A DNA stretch of 64,000 nt from Cellulomonas sp. Leaf395 (GCF_001424125.1 NZ_LMQI01000004.1:248001-312000), one strand, 5' to 3'; shown: positions 42,440 to 51,350, counted from the first letter of the stretch. Notes: generated by a model from the letters alone, not told the origin. Translations and numbers: made by a program.

Positions 42440-42849
42440 ACGCTGACGGGCGCCACGCCCAGCTCGTCGAGCAGCGCGAGGACCCGGCCGCGGATCTCGT
42501 CGCGGATCGGGCGCACCGACTCGATGCCCTGACCCGCGGGGTCCTCGAGCACCCAGTCCTCGTACCGCTTGCCGGGGAAGTACGGGCACGCGTCGCCGCA
42601 GCCCATGGTCACGACGACGTCGGACGCCTGCACGGCCTCGGTGGTGAGGACCTTCGGCTGCTCCGCGCGGATGTCGATTCCCACCTCCGCCATGGCATCG
42701 ACGGCGACCGCGTTGACCTTGTCCGCCGGCATCGAGCCGGCCGAGCGGACCTCGACCGCCCCGCCGGACAGTGCGGCGAGGAACCCGGCCGCCATCTGGG
42801 ACCTCCCCGCGTTGTGGACGCAGACGAACAGGACGCTGGGCGTGGTCAT
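42436..42849 (-). CDS. arsC: Arsenate reductase, LMW-phosphatase type
   Basis: A 137-aa enzyme of the thioredoxin/mycothiol-linked ArsC group. The phosphatase loop VCVHNAGRSQMA carries the nucleophilic Cys10 (C-x5-R-S), and GCGDACPYFPGKRYEDW holds the second cysteine pair and the catalytic Asp. It reduces arsenate to arsenite in the cytoplasm. ATG 42849 overlaps the stop of the fusion gene (ATGA), and its stop overlaps the APC permease. Confidence 0.92.
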   Translation of the reverse strand: MTTPSVLFVCVHNAGRSQMAAGFLAALSGGAVEVRSAGSMPADKVNAVAVDAMAEVGIDIRAEQPKVLTTEAVQASDVVVTMGCGDACPYFPGKRYEDWVLEDPAGQGIESVRPIRDEIRGRVLALLDELGVAPVSV

Positions 42850-43808
42850 GACACTCCTGGGTTGTCGGACGAGAGAGGGACATCGAGAGAGACGAGCAGA
42901 TCGCGGACGCGGGCGTCGATGTCGGTGCGGATCGCCGCGACGCCCTCCGGCGAGGCGAGCGCCGGGTTGCCGACCGCCCAGTCCTCGTAGCGGATGCCGG
43001 GGTAGACCGGGCAGACATCGCCGCAGCCCATGGTCACCACGACGTCGGCGGCGCGGACGGCGTCGTCGGTGAGCGGCTTGGGGAAGCCGTCGGCGCCCAG
43101 GGCGTCGAGCTCTGGCTGGACGTGAGCGTGGACGGCGGCGGCGGGCGCTGAGCCCGCCGACCGGGCCAGGACCGCGTCGCCCGCGTACCGCTGGAGCAGG
43201 GCGGCCGCCAGCTGCGAGCGGCCGGCGTTGGCGACGCAGACGAACAGCACGCGAGGGACCGCGGCACCACCCTCGATGCGGACCAGGTCGTCGAGGCGCT
43301 GCCGGGCGAACCGTTCCGTGAGGGCGGTCGACCGGGAACCCGCGGTCCGGGCGAGGGCGGTCGAGGAGTCGCGGACCACGTCCCGCACCCGGGCGGCGTC
43401 GATCGTCGGGAAGCGCGGGGCGAGCGCGCGGGCGACGCGGTCGAGGGCGTCGTCGAGGTCCTCCGGGACCGGAGCTCGCGGTGCGTCCGCGTCTACGGTC
43501 GAGGGTGCGAACGACTCGAGGAGCGCACGGACCGCTCCGCGGTGCTCGTCGGCCAGGCGGTACCAGACCCAGGTGCCGCGGCGCTCGGCCGTGACCAGGC
43601 CCGCGTCCCGGAGCACCTTGAGGTGGTGGGAGACGGTCGGCTGCGACGCCGCCGTGAGCTCGCTGACGTCCTCCACGCACGCCTCGCCTGCGGGGCTGGC
43701 CGCGATGAGCGACAGCGCGCGCAACCGCAGAGGGTCGGCGAGGGCCTTGAGTGCTCGGGACACCTGCTCCGCGGCGGGGGCGCTCATGGCGTTCGCCGCA
43801 GTGGTCAT
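42846..43808 (-). CDS. ArsR-ArsC fusion: regulator plus arsenate-reductase-like domain
   Basis: A 320-aa protein. Residues ~10-100 form an ArsR winged helix (SRALKALADPLRLRALSLIA; QPTVSHHLKVLRDAGLVTAERRG) with Cys at ELTAASQP's left neighbour (GEACVEDV), a possible metalloid ligand. Residues ~115-185 are a helical domain often found before ArsC in actinobacteria. Residues ~187-320 form an LMW-phosphatase domain with VCVANAGRSQLA and GCGDVCPVYPGIRYEDW, so both catalytic motifs look intact. ATG 43808 sits only a few bases after an AATATA box; ATG 43787 is the better start for a transcribed leader. First gene of the operon. Confidence 0.9.
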   Translation of the reverse strand: MTTAANAMSAPAAEQVSRALKALADPLRLRALSLIAASPAGEACVEDVSELTAASQPTVSHHLKVLRDAGLVTAERRGTWVWYRLADEHRGAVRALLESFAPSTVDADAPRAPVPEDLDDALDRVARALAPRFPTIDAARVRDVVRDSSTALARTAGSRSTALTERFARQRLDDLVRIEGGAAVPRVLFVCVANAGRSQLAAALLQRYAGDAVLARSAGSAPAAAVHAHVQPELDALGADGFPKPLTDDAVRAADVVVTMGCGDVCPVYPGIRYEDWAVGNPALASPEGVAAIRTDIDARVRDLLVSLDVPLSSDNPGVS

Positions 43809-43845
43809 CTGGCTATATTGATTGATTTCGATGCAGCGGTCAATC
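43809..43845 (-). promoter_or_regulatory. ars operon promoter
   Basis: On the complement, TTGACC (about 43842-43837) and AATATA (about 43818-43813) are 18 bases apart. The spacer holds repeated ATCAAT half-sites, an AT-rich patch unusual here and a likely ArsR binding site. Confidence 0.55.
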
Positions 43846-45087
43846 GGCAGTCAGCGCGGCGTCCTGCTCGTCGGCGTGCGCCACGTGCCGCAGCTGGTGC
43901 CAGATGAGCACGACGAAGATCGCCGACCCGACGAACGCGAACCAGAACGGCGCCGTCACGCCGTACCGCTGCGCGAGCAGGCCGCCGATCGCGGCGCCGA
44001 CCACCAGCCCGCCGTACACCCCCACCAGGTTCACGCTCCCGACCCGCCCCTGCAGCTGCGTCGGCACCGCCCGCTGCCGGATGGTCACCGACGTCGTCCC
44101 CCACACGAACGCGTGGGCGCCGAACACGAAGAACACGAGCAGCGCGAACCACGCGGTCGTCGTCAGCGCGAGCGCCAGGTGGGTGAGGGTCTCGATGATC
44201 AACCCGATCCGCATGAGGTTCGCCAGGCTGACCCGGCGGGTGATCCAGCCGTAGGACAGGGTGCCGACGAGTCCACCGAGGGCGGAGACGGTCGTGATGA
44301 TCCCGAACCCGATCGCCCCCAGCCCCAGCTGGTCCCGCGCGTAGAGCACCAGCACGGACCAGGCGGCTCCGAACGTCACGTTGAAGATGAGGATCGTCAG
44401 CACGAGCGTGCGCACCGCAGCGTGGTGGCGCACCCAGCGGACGCCTTCGGCGATGTCGTGGCGGATGTGCGTCGTGTGCTTCTCGGCCCGGTCGGCAGGA
44501 AGCACCACGCGGGAGATCAGCACGGCCCCCGCGGCGACCAGAACCGCCTCCGCTGCGAACGGCCACGCCTGCCCGACGGCGAACAGGAACGCCCCCAACG
44601 GCGGGCCGACGAGCTGGTTGACCGTGACGAACCCGGCCATGATCCGGCTGTTCGCCAGCGCCAGGTCGTCACGCTGCACCAGCATCGGCACCAGCGTGCT
44701 CGACGCGTTGTCGGCGAACGTCTCGGCGGTGCCCAGCAGGAACATGGCGACGAGGACGAGCCAGATGGTCGCGACGTCGACCGCGACCGCGGTCGCGAGC
44801 AGCAGCAGCACGAGGGTCCGCAACGAGTCGACGACGATGACGAGCCGTCGGCGGTCCAGCCGGTCCGTCACCGCCCCGGCCCACAGTCCGAACAGCAGCG
44901 GGGGCAGCCACTGGAGCAGCGCCGCCAGAGCGACCAGGAACGCGTCGTCCGTCCGCGACGCCACCAGCAGCGGGCCGGCCGCGAGCACGATCCCGTCGCC
45001 GAGGTTCGAGCTCCACGACGAGGCCAGCAGCCACCGGAACGAGGTGCCCAGCCTGCGCGGGACGACGGTGTCGACGATCCGGCTCAC
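43840..45087 (-). CDS. MFS transporter, EntS-like
   Basis: A 415-aa major facilitator with 12 helices. FGLWAGAVTDRLDRRRLVIV is the loop 2-3 signature (G-x3-D-R), and AAWSVLVLYARDQLGLGAIGFG and LQGRVGSVN are typical of the EntS/Bcr exporter group. It ends 32 bases before the ArsR-ArsC start, on the same strand, and may be co-regulated or simply upstream. Substrate unknown. Confidence 0.9.
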   Translation of the reverse strand: MSRIVDTVVPRRLGTSFRWLLASSWSSNLGDGIVLAAGPLLVASRTDDAFLVALAALLQWLPPLLFGLWAGAVTDRLDRRRLVIVVDSLRTLVLLLLATAVAVDVATIWLVLVAMFLLGTAETFADNASSTLVPMLVQRDDLALANSRIMAGFVTVNQLVGPPLGAFLFAVGQAWPFAAEAVLVAAGAVLISRVVLPADRAEKHTTHIRHDIAEGVRWVRHHAAVRTLVLTILIFNVTFGAAWSVLVLYARDQLGLGAIGFGIITTVSALGGLVGTLSYGWITRRVSLANLMRIGLIIETLTHLALALTTTAWFALLVFFVFGAHAFVWGTTSVTIRQRAVPTQLQGRVGSVNLVGVYGGLVVGAAIGGLLAQRYGVTAPFWFAFVGSAIFVVLIWHQLRHVAHADEQDAALTAD

Positions 45088-45221
45088 GAGGGCTAGACGC
45101 TAGTCCGTCGGGCGGGACGGGTCATACCCGATTGTCTGCCGCGTCGCGGTACCAGACGACGAACGCCTCGCCCGGTTCCCCGGTGCGACGACGGAACGCC
45201 GACCGCGGCAGGCGCGCGCGA

Positions 45222-45998
45222 TCAGAGCGAGGAGAAGCCCCCGTCCGACGCGATCGTCTGGCCGGTCACCCAGTCGGCCTCGTCGCTGAGGAGCCAGGCG
45301 ATCAGCTTGGCCGTGTCGGCCGGGGCGCTCCACCGGCCGCCGGGGCTGTGCGCGCTGAGGGCAGCACGCGCTGCCTCGTCGGCGTAGCCGGTGTCGTTCG
45401 GGCCGGGGTTCACGCAGTTGACCGTGATGCCGCGGGGCATCAGGTGCACCGCGAGGCTCGCCGTGAGCTCGTGCAGGGCCGCCTTCGACGCGATGTACGG
45501 CAGCTCGCCTGGCATCGCCCCCCGGTACTGGCCGGACGTGAAGACGACGACGCGCCCGCCAGGTCCGTCGACATGGCGCGCGGCGAACGCCTGCACGAGC
45601 AGCAGCGTGGCGCGGGTGTTCACCGCGTAGGACAGGTCGATCTCGGTGGCGGTGAGCTGCTCCAGGTTCTGCCCGGAGCTGCGCGCGTGGTTGGCGACCA
45701 CGGCGTCCAGCCGGCCGAACGCGGCGTGCGCGGCGTCGACGAGCGCGTGCGGCGCTGCCGGGTCGGCGAGGTCCATCGACACGTGCTCGACGGTTCCGCC
45801 CGCCGCGCGCAGCTCGCCGACGAGGGCGTCGACTCCTCCCTCGTCGGCACCCCACGGCTGCTCGGCGTCGTGCGGGGACCAGGAGTGCAGGAGCACCGTG
45901 GCGCCGTCCGCGACCAGGCGGCGGGCGACCCCGGCGCCGATCGCGATCCGTCGGCTGGCGCCGGTGACGAGGACGACGCGTCCATCAAGTGCGGGCAA
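45222..45998 (-). CDS. SDR-family oxidoreductase with TTG start
   Basis: A 258-aa short-chain dehydrogenase. VVLVTGASRRIAIGAGVARRL is an unusual cofactor loop (extra residues between the two glycines, GASRRIAIGAG), a form known in a subgroup of SDRs. Catalytic S155, Y168 and K172 are in place, and the usual NAG is replaced by NHAR. GGAGG seven bases before TTG 45998 (LPALDGRVVLVTGAS) decides the start over upstream GTG/ATG codons that lack a site. Confidence 0.85.
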   Translation of the reverse strand: MPALDGRVVLVTGASRRIAIGAGVARRLVADGATVLLHSWSPHDAEQPWGADEGGVDALVGELRAAGGTVEHVSMDLADPAAPHALVDAAHAAFGRLDAVVANHARSSGQNLEQLTATEIDLSYAVNTRATLLLVQAFAARHVDGPGGRVVVFTSGQYRGAMPGELPYIASKAALHELTASLAVHLMPRGITVNCVNPGPNDTGYADEAARAALSAHSPGGRWSAPADTAKLIAWLLSDEADWVTGQTIASDGGFSSL

Positions 45999-46195
45999 GG
46001 CGGACCTCCGGGGCTTGGGGGGCGTCACTCTGCCAGCGACGGGCGGCCTGGTCATCGGTTTTCGTTCGGTACTGGTCGGACCCGTGAGCGCTCGGTCGGA
46101 AGGGCCCTCCTCGGCATCGGACGCGGACCACGGGGTGAGGGAGACGTTCACGGAGGGACGGTGGCACGGCCAGGTCGACCGGGCGCTCGCACGGG

Positions 46196-46603
46196 TCAGG
46201 CCGACGGGTCGAGGAGAGCGTCGAACGGGGCCGTCGCGACCACACCCTCGACAGCGCGGGCGAGCTCGTCGTCGAGCGTCACCAGGAAGTCGCCCTGCAG
46301 CCGCGTGAGGGCGACGTACTCGGCGGCGAAGGTGGACTCCCAGCCGAGCTCGTCGGCGATCTTCCACGCCACCTGGCGCAGCACGGCGTCGCCCAGCAGC
46401 CGGATCTTCAAGCGGTTCAGCCGCACCAGGCGCTCGCGGGCGACGTCGGCCGAGAGCTCTGCGCGGTGCACGGCCTCGTGCATCGCGGAGAGCGCCTGCG
46501 AGCGCAGGAGGGTCGGCGCGAGGAGCTCGTGGGTGTCGGGCAGCCGGGTGTCGGTCGCGGCGAGCCGCAGGGCAGCGCCCGCGTCGACGACGAACTTGGT
46601 CAT
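46196..46603 (-). CDS. PIN-domain protein (VapC-like), no visible antitoxin
   Basis: A 135-aa PIN-like nuclease. Acidic residues D7 (VVDAGAAL) and E43 (MHEAV) are in place. In the third position the usual Asp is Ala (TFAAEYVALTRLQ) with E95 nearby, then VTLDDEL. Typical VapC toxins are cotranscribed with a small antitoxin, but neither flank has one, so it may be an orphan or domesticated member. Confidence 0.75.
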   Translation of the reverse strand: MTKFVVDAGAALRLAATDTRLPDTHELLAPTLLRSQALSAMHEAVHRAELSADVARERLVRLNRLKIRLLGDAVLRQVAWKIADELGWESTFAAEYVALTRLQGDFLVTLDDELARAVEGVVATAPFDALLDPSA

Positions 46604-46717
46604 CCCGGCATCGTCGCACCGCGGTACGACACCCCGCTCGGCATGGGATGGCGGCGCGCCCCGGGAGGTGGTCGGGCGTGGTGCGTGCTCTCATCGACGC
46701 ATGGCCCACCTCCCGGG

Positions 46718-47155
46718 ATGCACTCCGTGACCAGCACCGTCGTCATGCGGACGCTCAGCTGGCTCCACCGTGCGGGTGTGAAGGTGAGCGGTGGCCGCGT
46801 CGGCGGGACGCTGGTGGGGCTGCCGTCGCTGGAGCTGGTGACCGTCGGGCGGCGGTCCGGAAAGCCGCGCTCGTCGATGCTCACGGCCCCGCTCACGCTC
46901 GGGGAGACGCTGGTCGTCGTCGCATCGGCCGGGGGCAACGACGAGCACCCGTCCTGGTTCCTCAACCTGCGCGACCACCCGCAGGTGACGGTGGCCGTCG
47001 GCGGGGGTAGGCCCGTGCCGATGGTTGCGCGCGTCGCGACGACCGACGAGCGCGAGCGGCTGTGGCCGCGCATCGTCGAGGCGCTGCCGAACTACGCGCG
47101 TTACCAGGAGCGGACGTCGCGGGTCATCCCCGTGGTGCTGCTGGAGCCGGTCTGA
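46718..47155 (+). CDS. Deazaflavin (F420)-dependent nitroreductase-family protein
   Basis: A 145-aa split-barrel protein of the DUF385/Ddn family. LELVTVGRRSGKPRSSMLTAPL, VVASAGGNDEHPSWFLNLRDHPQVTV and NYARYQERTSRVIPVVLLEPV are the classic signatures. It uses F420H2 to reduce quinones or nitro compounds and sits at the membrane in mycobacteria. ATG 46718 is the longest sensible start, with GTG 46727 and ATG 46745 as alternatives. Confidence 0.92.
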   Translation: MHSVTSTVVMRTLSWLHRAGVKVSGGRVGGTLVGLPSLELVTVGRRSGKPRSSMLTAPLTLGETLVVVASAGGNDEHPSWFLNLRDHPQVTVAVGGGRPVPMVARVATTDERERLWPRIVEALPNYARYQERTSRVIPVVLLEPV

Positions 47156-47212
47156 GCCGTCCCAGTAGGGTCGCTCGACGGCTCCAGGCGGCGCCGCGGA
47201 CGGAGGCGTCAG

Positions 47213-47425
47213 ATGGACGGCCAGGAACCACCCGTGGACGACGCCGCAGCGCGCGCGAAGCAGGAGAAGCAGGAGTCGGAGAACCGTGCGCTGCTGTCAC
47301 TCGGCATCGTCTTCACCTGCGTCGGCATCGGCCTGTTCGCCGGGCCCCGGACCGTCGGCGTGCCGTTCCTCGTGATCGGTCTCGTGTTCCTGGCCACTGT
47401 CCTGACCCGGCGTCGCCGCCGCTGA
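47213..47425 (+). CDS. Small two-helix membrane protein
   Basis: A 70-aa protein. A charged N-terminus (MDGQEPPVDDAAARAKQEKQ) precedes two membrane helices (LLSLGIVFTCVGIGLFAG; VGVPFLVIGLVFLATVL) and an Arg-rich tail. Good coding bias throughout. Function unknown. Confidence 0.65.
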   Translation: MDGQEPPVDDAAARAKQEKQESENRALLSLGIVFTCVGIGLFAGPRTVGVPFLVIGLVFLATVLTRRRRR

Positions 47426-47462
47426 CCGGAGGACCGTCGGCGCCCGCCGCTAGGGTCGCGCC

Positions 47463-48572
47463 ATGATCAGGACGCTCGCCGTCGAGGGGTATCGCAGCCT
47501 GCGCTCGCTGACCCTCGGCCTCGGCAACCTGACAGTCGTCACCGGCGCCAACGGGAGCGGGAAGACGAGCGTCTACCGCGCGCTGCGCCTGCTCGCCGAG
47601 GTCGCCCGCGACGGTGCCGTGTCGTCGCTCGCGCGCGAGGGCGGCATGCGCTCCGCCGTGCACGCGGGTCGCCGGCCGGACGGCCCGGTCGCGGTCCGGC
47701 TGGGAATCGCGACGGAGGACCTCTCCTACGCGATCGACCTGGGACTCCCGCAGCTGGGTCCGTTCAAGCTCGACCCGGAGATCAAGTCCGAGGTCGTGTG
47801 GGCCGGCCCGGTGCTGCGCCCGTCCACGGTGCTGACGGAGCGCACGGGATCACGCGTCCGCACCCGCGACGACGACGGCGCCTGGACGACCGTGCCGCTC
47901 ACGGTGAACGCGCACGAGTCGGTGATGGCGCTCCTCGCCGACCCGGCTGCCACCCCCGACCTGTTCGCGCTGCGGGAGCAGGCCCGCCGCTGGCGGTTCT
48001 ACGACCACCTGCGCACCGACGCCGACAGCCCGGTCCGGCGCCCCGGCGTCGCGACGTACACCCCGGTGCTGGCGTCGTCGGGCGACGACCTCGCGGCGGC
48101 GCTCATGACGATCGAGCTGGCGGGCGACGCCGACGCGCTCCAGGCATCCGTCGACGTCGCGTTCCCCGGCTCACGCGTGGTGATCACGGCCGACGACGAC
48201 GGCGTCTGCCGAGTCGCGATGACGCAGCCGGGTCTGCGGCGACCGCTCTCGGCGGCCGAGCTGTCCGACGGCACCCTGACGTTCCTGCTGCTGGTCGCCG
48301 CCGCCCTCGCGACCCGACCGCCGCACCTGCTGGTGCTCAACGAGCCGGAGTCGAGCCTGCACTCGAGCCTGATGCCGGCTGTCGCCGCGCTGATCGCGTC
48401 GGCCGCCGAGCGGTCGCAGGTGCTCGTCGTCACCCACGCCGGCGACCTCGTCCGCGCACTGCGCTCCGCCGACGCCACGACGATCGAGCTCACCAAGGGA
48501 GGTGGCGGGGCGACGTCCGTGGAGGGCGCCGGGCTGCTCGACGGCCCGGCGTGGACGTGGCCGAAGCGCTGA
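47463..48572 (+). CDS. AAA family ATPase (RecF/OLD-like)
   Basis: A 369-aa ABC/SMC-type ATPase. Walker A GANGSGKTS at residues 29-37, signature-like LSAAELSDGTLTFLLLVAA, Walker B LLVLNEPESSLH (Glu in place) and VVTHAGDLV. This is the AAA_21 form related to RecF and OLD proteins. No TOPRIM or nuclease domain and no partner nuclease gene is adjacent. TAGGGT (47451-47456) lies six bases before ATG 47463, indicating leaderless expression. Confidence 0.88.
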   Translation: MIRTLAVEGYRSLRSLTLGLGNLTVVTGANGSGKTSVYRALRLLAEVARDGAVSSLAREGGMRSAVHAGRRPDGPVAVRLGIATEDLSYAIDLGLPQLGPFKLDPEIKSEVVWAGPVLRPSTVLTERTGSRVRTRDDDGAWTTVPLTVNAHESVMALLADPAATPDLFALREQARRWRFYDHLRTDADSPVRRPGVATYTPVLASSGDDLAAALMTIELAGDADALQASVDVAFPGSRVVITADDDGVCRVAMTQPGLRRPLSAAELSDGTLTFLLLVAAALATRPPHLLVLNEPESSLHSSLMPAVAALIASAAERSQVLVVTHAGDLVRALRSADATTIELTKGGGGATSVEGAGLLDGPAWTWPKR

Positions 48573-48619
48573 GGCGCGGGGGTGTGCCGGAGGTGGGAGC
48601 GGTGGCAGCCTGGAGCACC

Positions 48620-49258
48620 ATGAGCGTGACGCGGGCGCAGTACTGGGACGGGCAGGCGGAGAACTACGACCGGACCACCGCGTTCCTCGAGCCCCGACTC
48701 TTCGCCCCGGCACGGCGCTGGATCGCCGAGCGGGTGTCCGGCCGCACTCTGGAGGTCGGCGTCGGCACGGGCGCGAACCTGCCGTACTACGCCGACCGGG
48801 TCGCGGACCTGACGATCACCGATGTGAGCCCGGCGATGCTGCGTGCCGCGTCGGCGCGAGCGAAAGCCCTCGGCGTGCCGGTCCGGCTCGTGGAGGCTGA
48901 CACCGCCCACCTGGACCTGCCGGGCGGGTCCTTCGACACCGTCGTCTCGACGTTCGCGATGTGCTGCGTGGCCGACGAGCTTGCGGTGCTGCGCGAACTG
49001 GCGCGGGTGCTGCGACCGGGCGGGCGGCTGCTGATGGCGGACCACGTGGAGTCGTCGGCACGGCTCGGCCGCGGGGTGCAGCGAGTGCTGGACGGAGTCA
49101 CGCCCGCTCGCGCGGGGGAGCACCACCGCCGACGGCCTCTGCTGCTGCTGGAGCGGGCCGGGCTCACGCTCACCGAGAGCGGCGCGTCGCGGTGGCGTCT
49201 GGTCGAGCGGCTGGCCGCCACCCGGTCGCCGTCGCCCGCGCTCGCGGAGACCCCGTGA
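48620..49258 (+). CDS. Class I SAM-dependent methyltransferase
   Basis: A 212-aa UbiE-like methyltransferase. Motif I is TLEVGVGTGANLPYYADRV, followed by LTITDVSPAML, FDTVVSTFAMCCVADEL and LARVLRPGGRLLMADHV. Acceptor unknown. ATG 48620 lies 48 bases after the AAA ATPase stop in the same direction. Confidence 0.88.
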   Translation: MSVTRAQYWDGQAENYDRTTAFLEPRLFAPARRWIAERVSGRTLEVGVGTGANLPYYADRVADLTITDVSPAMLRAASARAKALGVPVRLVEADTAHLDLPGGSFDTVVSTFAMCCVADELAVLRELARVLRPGGRLLMADHVESSARLGRGVQRVLDGVTPARAGEHHRRRPLLLLERAGLTLTESGASRWRLVERLAATRSPSPALAETP

Positions 49259-49371
49259 CATCCAGGTGACACGGGCGGAACGGACCCGCGACCGGCAGGC
49301 GAGCGGGTACCGTGCACGCGATCGGGCGTGCGGCTCGTTCCTCGCCCTGGATCGTCAAGGAGCACACCGAC

Positions 49372-50358
49372 GTGTCGACGGAGCTCGCCATCTCCACCCG
49401 CGGCCTGCGCAAGACGTACCGCAACCGCCGCGGTCAGCGGGCCGTCGCCGTCGGCGGGCTCGACCTCGACGTCCCCGTCGGTGGCGTGCACGGGTTCCTC
49501 GGCCCCAACGGGGCGGGCAAGACGACGACGATCCGGATGCTGCTGGGCCTGATCCGCGCGGACTCCGGGACCATGTCGCTCTTCGGGCAGACGGTGCCCG
49601 AGCGGCTGCCGGACGTCATCGGCCGCGTCGGGGCGATCGTCGAGCAGCCGAAGTTCTTCCCCAGCTTCTCCGGCCGCAAGAACCTCACGATGCTCGCGCG
49701 GGCGATCGACGCCCCGACGACGCTGGTGGACGTGGTGCTCTCGGATGTCGGGCTGCTGGACCGGGCCGGTGACCGGTACAAGGGCTACTCGCTGGGCATG
49801 AAGCAGCGGCTCGCCATCGCCGCCACGCTGCTGAAGGACCCGGACCTGCTCATCTTCGACGAGCCGACGAACGGGCTGGACCCGGCGGGCATCCGCGAGA
49901 TCCGCGGCACCATGCGCGGGCTCGCCGACCGCGGCAAGACCGTCCTGGTGTCCAGCCACATCCTGGCGGAGGTCGAGCAGGTGGCGGACACGGTCTCGAT
50001 CATCGCGCGGGGCGAGCTCATCGCCAGCGGCCGCGTGGCCGACCTCATCGGGGCGGGCGCGGCCGGCACCGTGCGGGTGGGCATCGCCGACGTGCCGCGC
50101 GCGCAGCAGGTGCTCGGCGCGCAGGGCTGGACGGTCCGGAGCGAGGGGCGGTACCTCCTGGTCGACGGCGGGGTGGCCCCGGCGACCATCACCGAGGCGC
50201 TCGCGGCGCAGCGGCTGTTCGTCGACGAGCTGGTCCCGGTGCGCGTCGACCTCGAGTCCGTCTTCCTCGACCTGACCGCCGGTCGCGGACCGGGCACGCA
50301 CGCCCCGCCTCCCGCCGGCCAGAGCAGACCCGCCCGCCACGCCGAGGAGGCCTCATGA
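49372..50358 (+). CDS. ABC transporter ATP-binding protein
   Basis: A 328-aa exporter-type ATPase. Walker A GPNGAGKT at 44-51, signature YSLGMKQRLAIAATLL, Walker B LLIFDEPTNGLDPAG, followed by a C-terminal extension. This is the BcrA/YhiH type that pairs with an integral permease, here the next gene (ATGA overlap). AAGGAG upstream supports GTG 49372 over the earlier ATG at 49312. Confidence 0.92.
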   Translation: MSTELAISTRGLRKTYRNRRGQRAVAVGGLDLDVPVGGVHGFLGPNGAGKTTTIRMLLGLIRADSGTMSLFGQTVPERLPDVIGRVGAIVEQPKFFPSFSGRKNLTMLARAIDAPTTLVDVVLSDVGLLDRAGDRYKGYSLGMKQRLAIAATLLKDPDLLIFDEPTNGLDPAGIREIRGTMRGLADRGKTVLVSSHILAEVEQVADTVSIIARGELIASGRVADLIGAGAAGTVRVGIADVPRAQQVLGAQGWTVRSEGRYLLVDGGVAPATITEALAAQRLFVDELVPVRVDLESVFLDLTAGRGPGTHAPPPAGQSRPARHAEEAS

Positions 50359-51350
50359 GCCGGCTGCTGCGGGTCGAGCTCGACCGGTTCGCGTCGCGCA
50401 CGCTGATCCGGCTCGGGGTCGTGGCGGTCCTGGTCATCTGCTGCCTGGGTCTGGTCAACGCCTGGCAGTCGGCCTCCCCTCCGTCGCAGGCAGAGCTGGC
50501 TCAGGCCCAGGCGTACTACGAGCAGGCGCTCGCCGACTGGGAGGTCAACGGCGAGCAGTGGGTCGCCGACTGCGAGGCCGGTGAGGCAGCGGAGAAGGAG
50601 GCGTCCGACACCCCGGATGCGGTCGACTACGGCTGCGACTCGATGGAGCCGAGGCTCGAGAACTGGACGGGATCCGAGCCGTCGTTCGAGCGCGACACCG
50701 CCGGGCTCCTCACGTCCCTCGCGGTGCTCTTCGTGATGGCACCGCTCCTCCTGGCGGGGAGCTTCGTCTCGGCCGAGTTCTCCACCGGTGCGATCGGCAA
50801 CTGGCTGACGTTCGCCCCGCAACGCGTTCGCGTGTACCTGAGCAAGGTGCTCGCCGCGGGGATCGCGATCGTGCCCGTCGCCGTGGTGGGTGTGGGTGTC
50901 GTGCTCGGCGGGTCGTGGGCCGCGTACCGGTACTTCGACGTGGTCGACTCGGGGGCCGTGGCGGGTGTGAGCCCTCCGGTCGACGTCGCAGTGCGGCTCG
51001 TGGCCCTGGCGCCGGTGGTGGCGATGGTCGGCGCCGCCGTGGGCTTCCTCGTCCGGCACACCGCGGCCGTGCTCGGCGTCGTCCTGGGCTGGCTGATCCT
51101 CGTCGAGGTCATGCTGACCAACCGCATCCAGGGGCTGCAGCCCTGGACGATGCTGCTCAACATCACGGCCTGGGTCGAGGGCGGCACCTCGTACTCGTCG
51201 CAGACCTGCACCACGACCGCGTCCGGCCAGTCCTGCGAGGTGGTCACGCACGTGGTGTCCCAGACCCAGGGCGCGATCTACCTGGGTGTCGTGACGGTGA
51301 TCGTCGCCGGGGTCGCCCTGCTCGTGTTCAGGCGCCGAGACGTGGCCTGA
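50355..51350 (+). CDS. ABC transporter permease
   Basis: A 331-aa membrane protein. One N-terminal helix (LIRLGVVAVLVICCLGLVNAW) is followed by a ~95-residue acidic extracytoplasmic region with two cysteines (DCEAGE, YGCDS), then five helices from LLTSLAVLFVMAPLLLAGSF onwards. A loop near the last helix has another cysteine pair (QTCTTTASGQSCEVV). It pairs with the ATPase before it. Substrate unknown; bacitracin-type exporters have this layout. Confidence 0.87.
   Translation: MSRLLRVELDRFASRTLIRLGVVAVLVICCLGLVNAWQSASPPSQAELAQAQAYYEQALADWEVNGEQWVADCEAGEAAEKEASDTPDAVDYGCDSMEPRLENWTGSEPSFERDTAGLLTSLAVLFVMAPLLLAGSFVSAEFSTGAIGNWLTFAPQRVRVYLSKVLAAGIAIVPVAVVGVGVVLGGSWAAYRYFDVVDSGAVAGVSPPVDVAVRLVALAPVVAMVGAAVGFLVRHTAAVLGVVLGWLILVEVMLTNRIQGLQPWTMLLNITAWVEGGTSYSSQTCTTTASGQSCEVVTHVVSQTQGAIYLGVVTVIVAGVALLVFRRRDVA

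Noticed and set aside
42436..42849. Protein tyrosine phosphatase rather than arsenate reductase
   Set aside because: The C-x5-R-S loop is shared by both, but the extra cysteines (GCGDAC) and the ArsR-ArsC neighbour favour arsenate reductase.
45121..45215. Protein-like stretch on the reverse strand (RTGEPGEAFVVWYRDAADNRV) after the SDR gene
   Set aside because: It reads like a C-terminal fragment but has no start codon in frame and six of 29 codons end in A or T, unlike true genes here. Possibly a degraded remnant.
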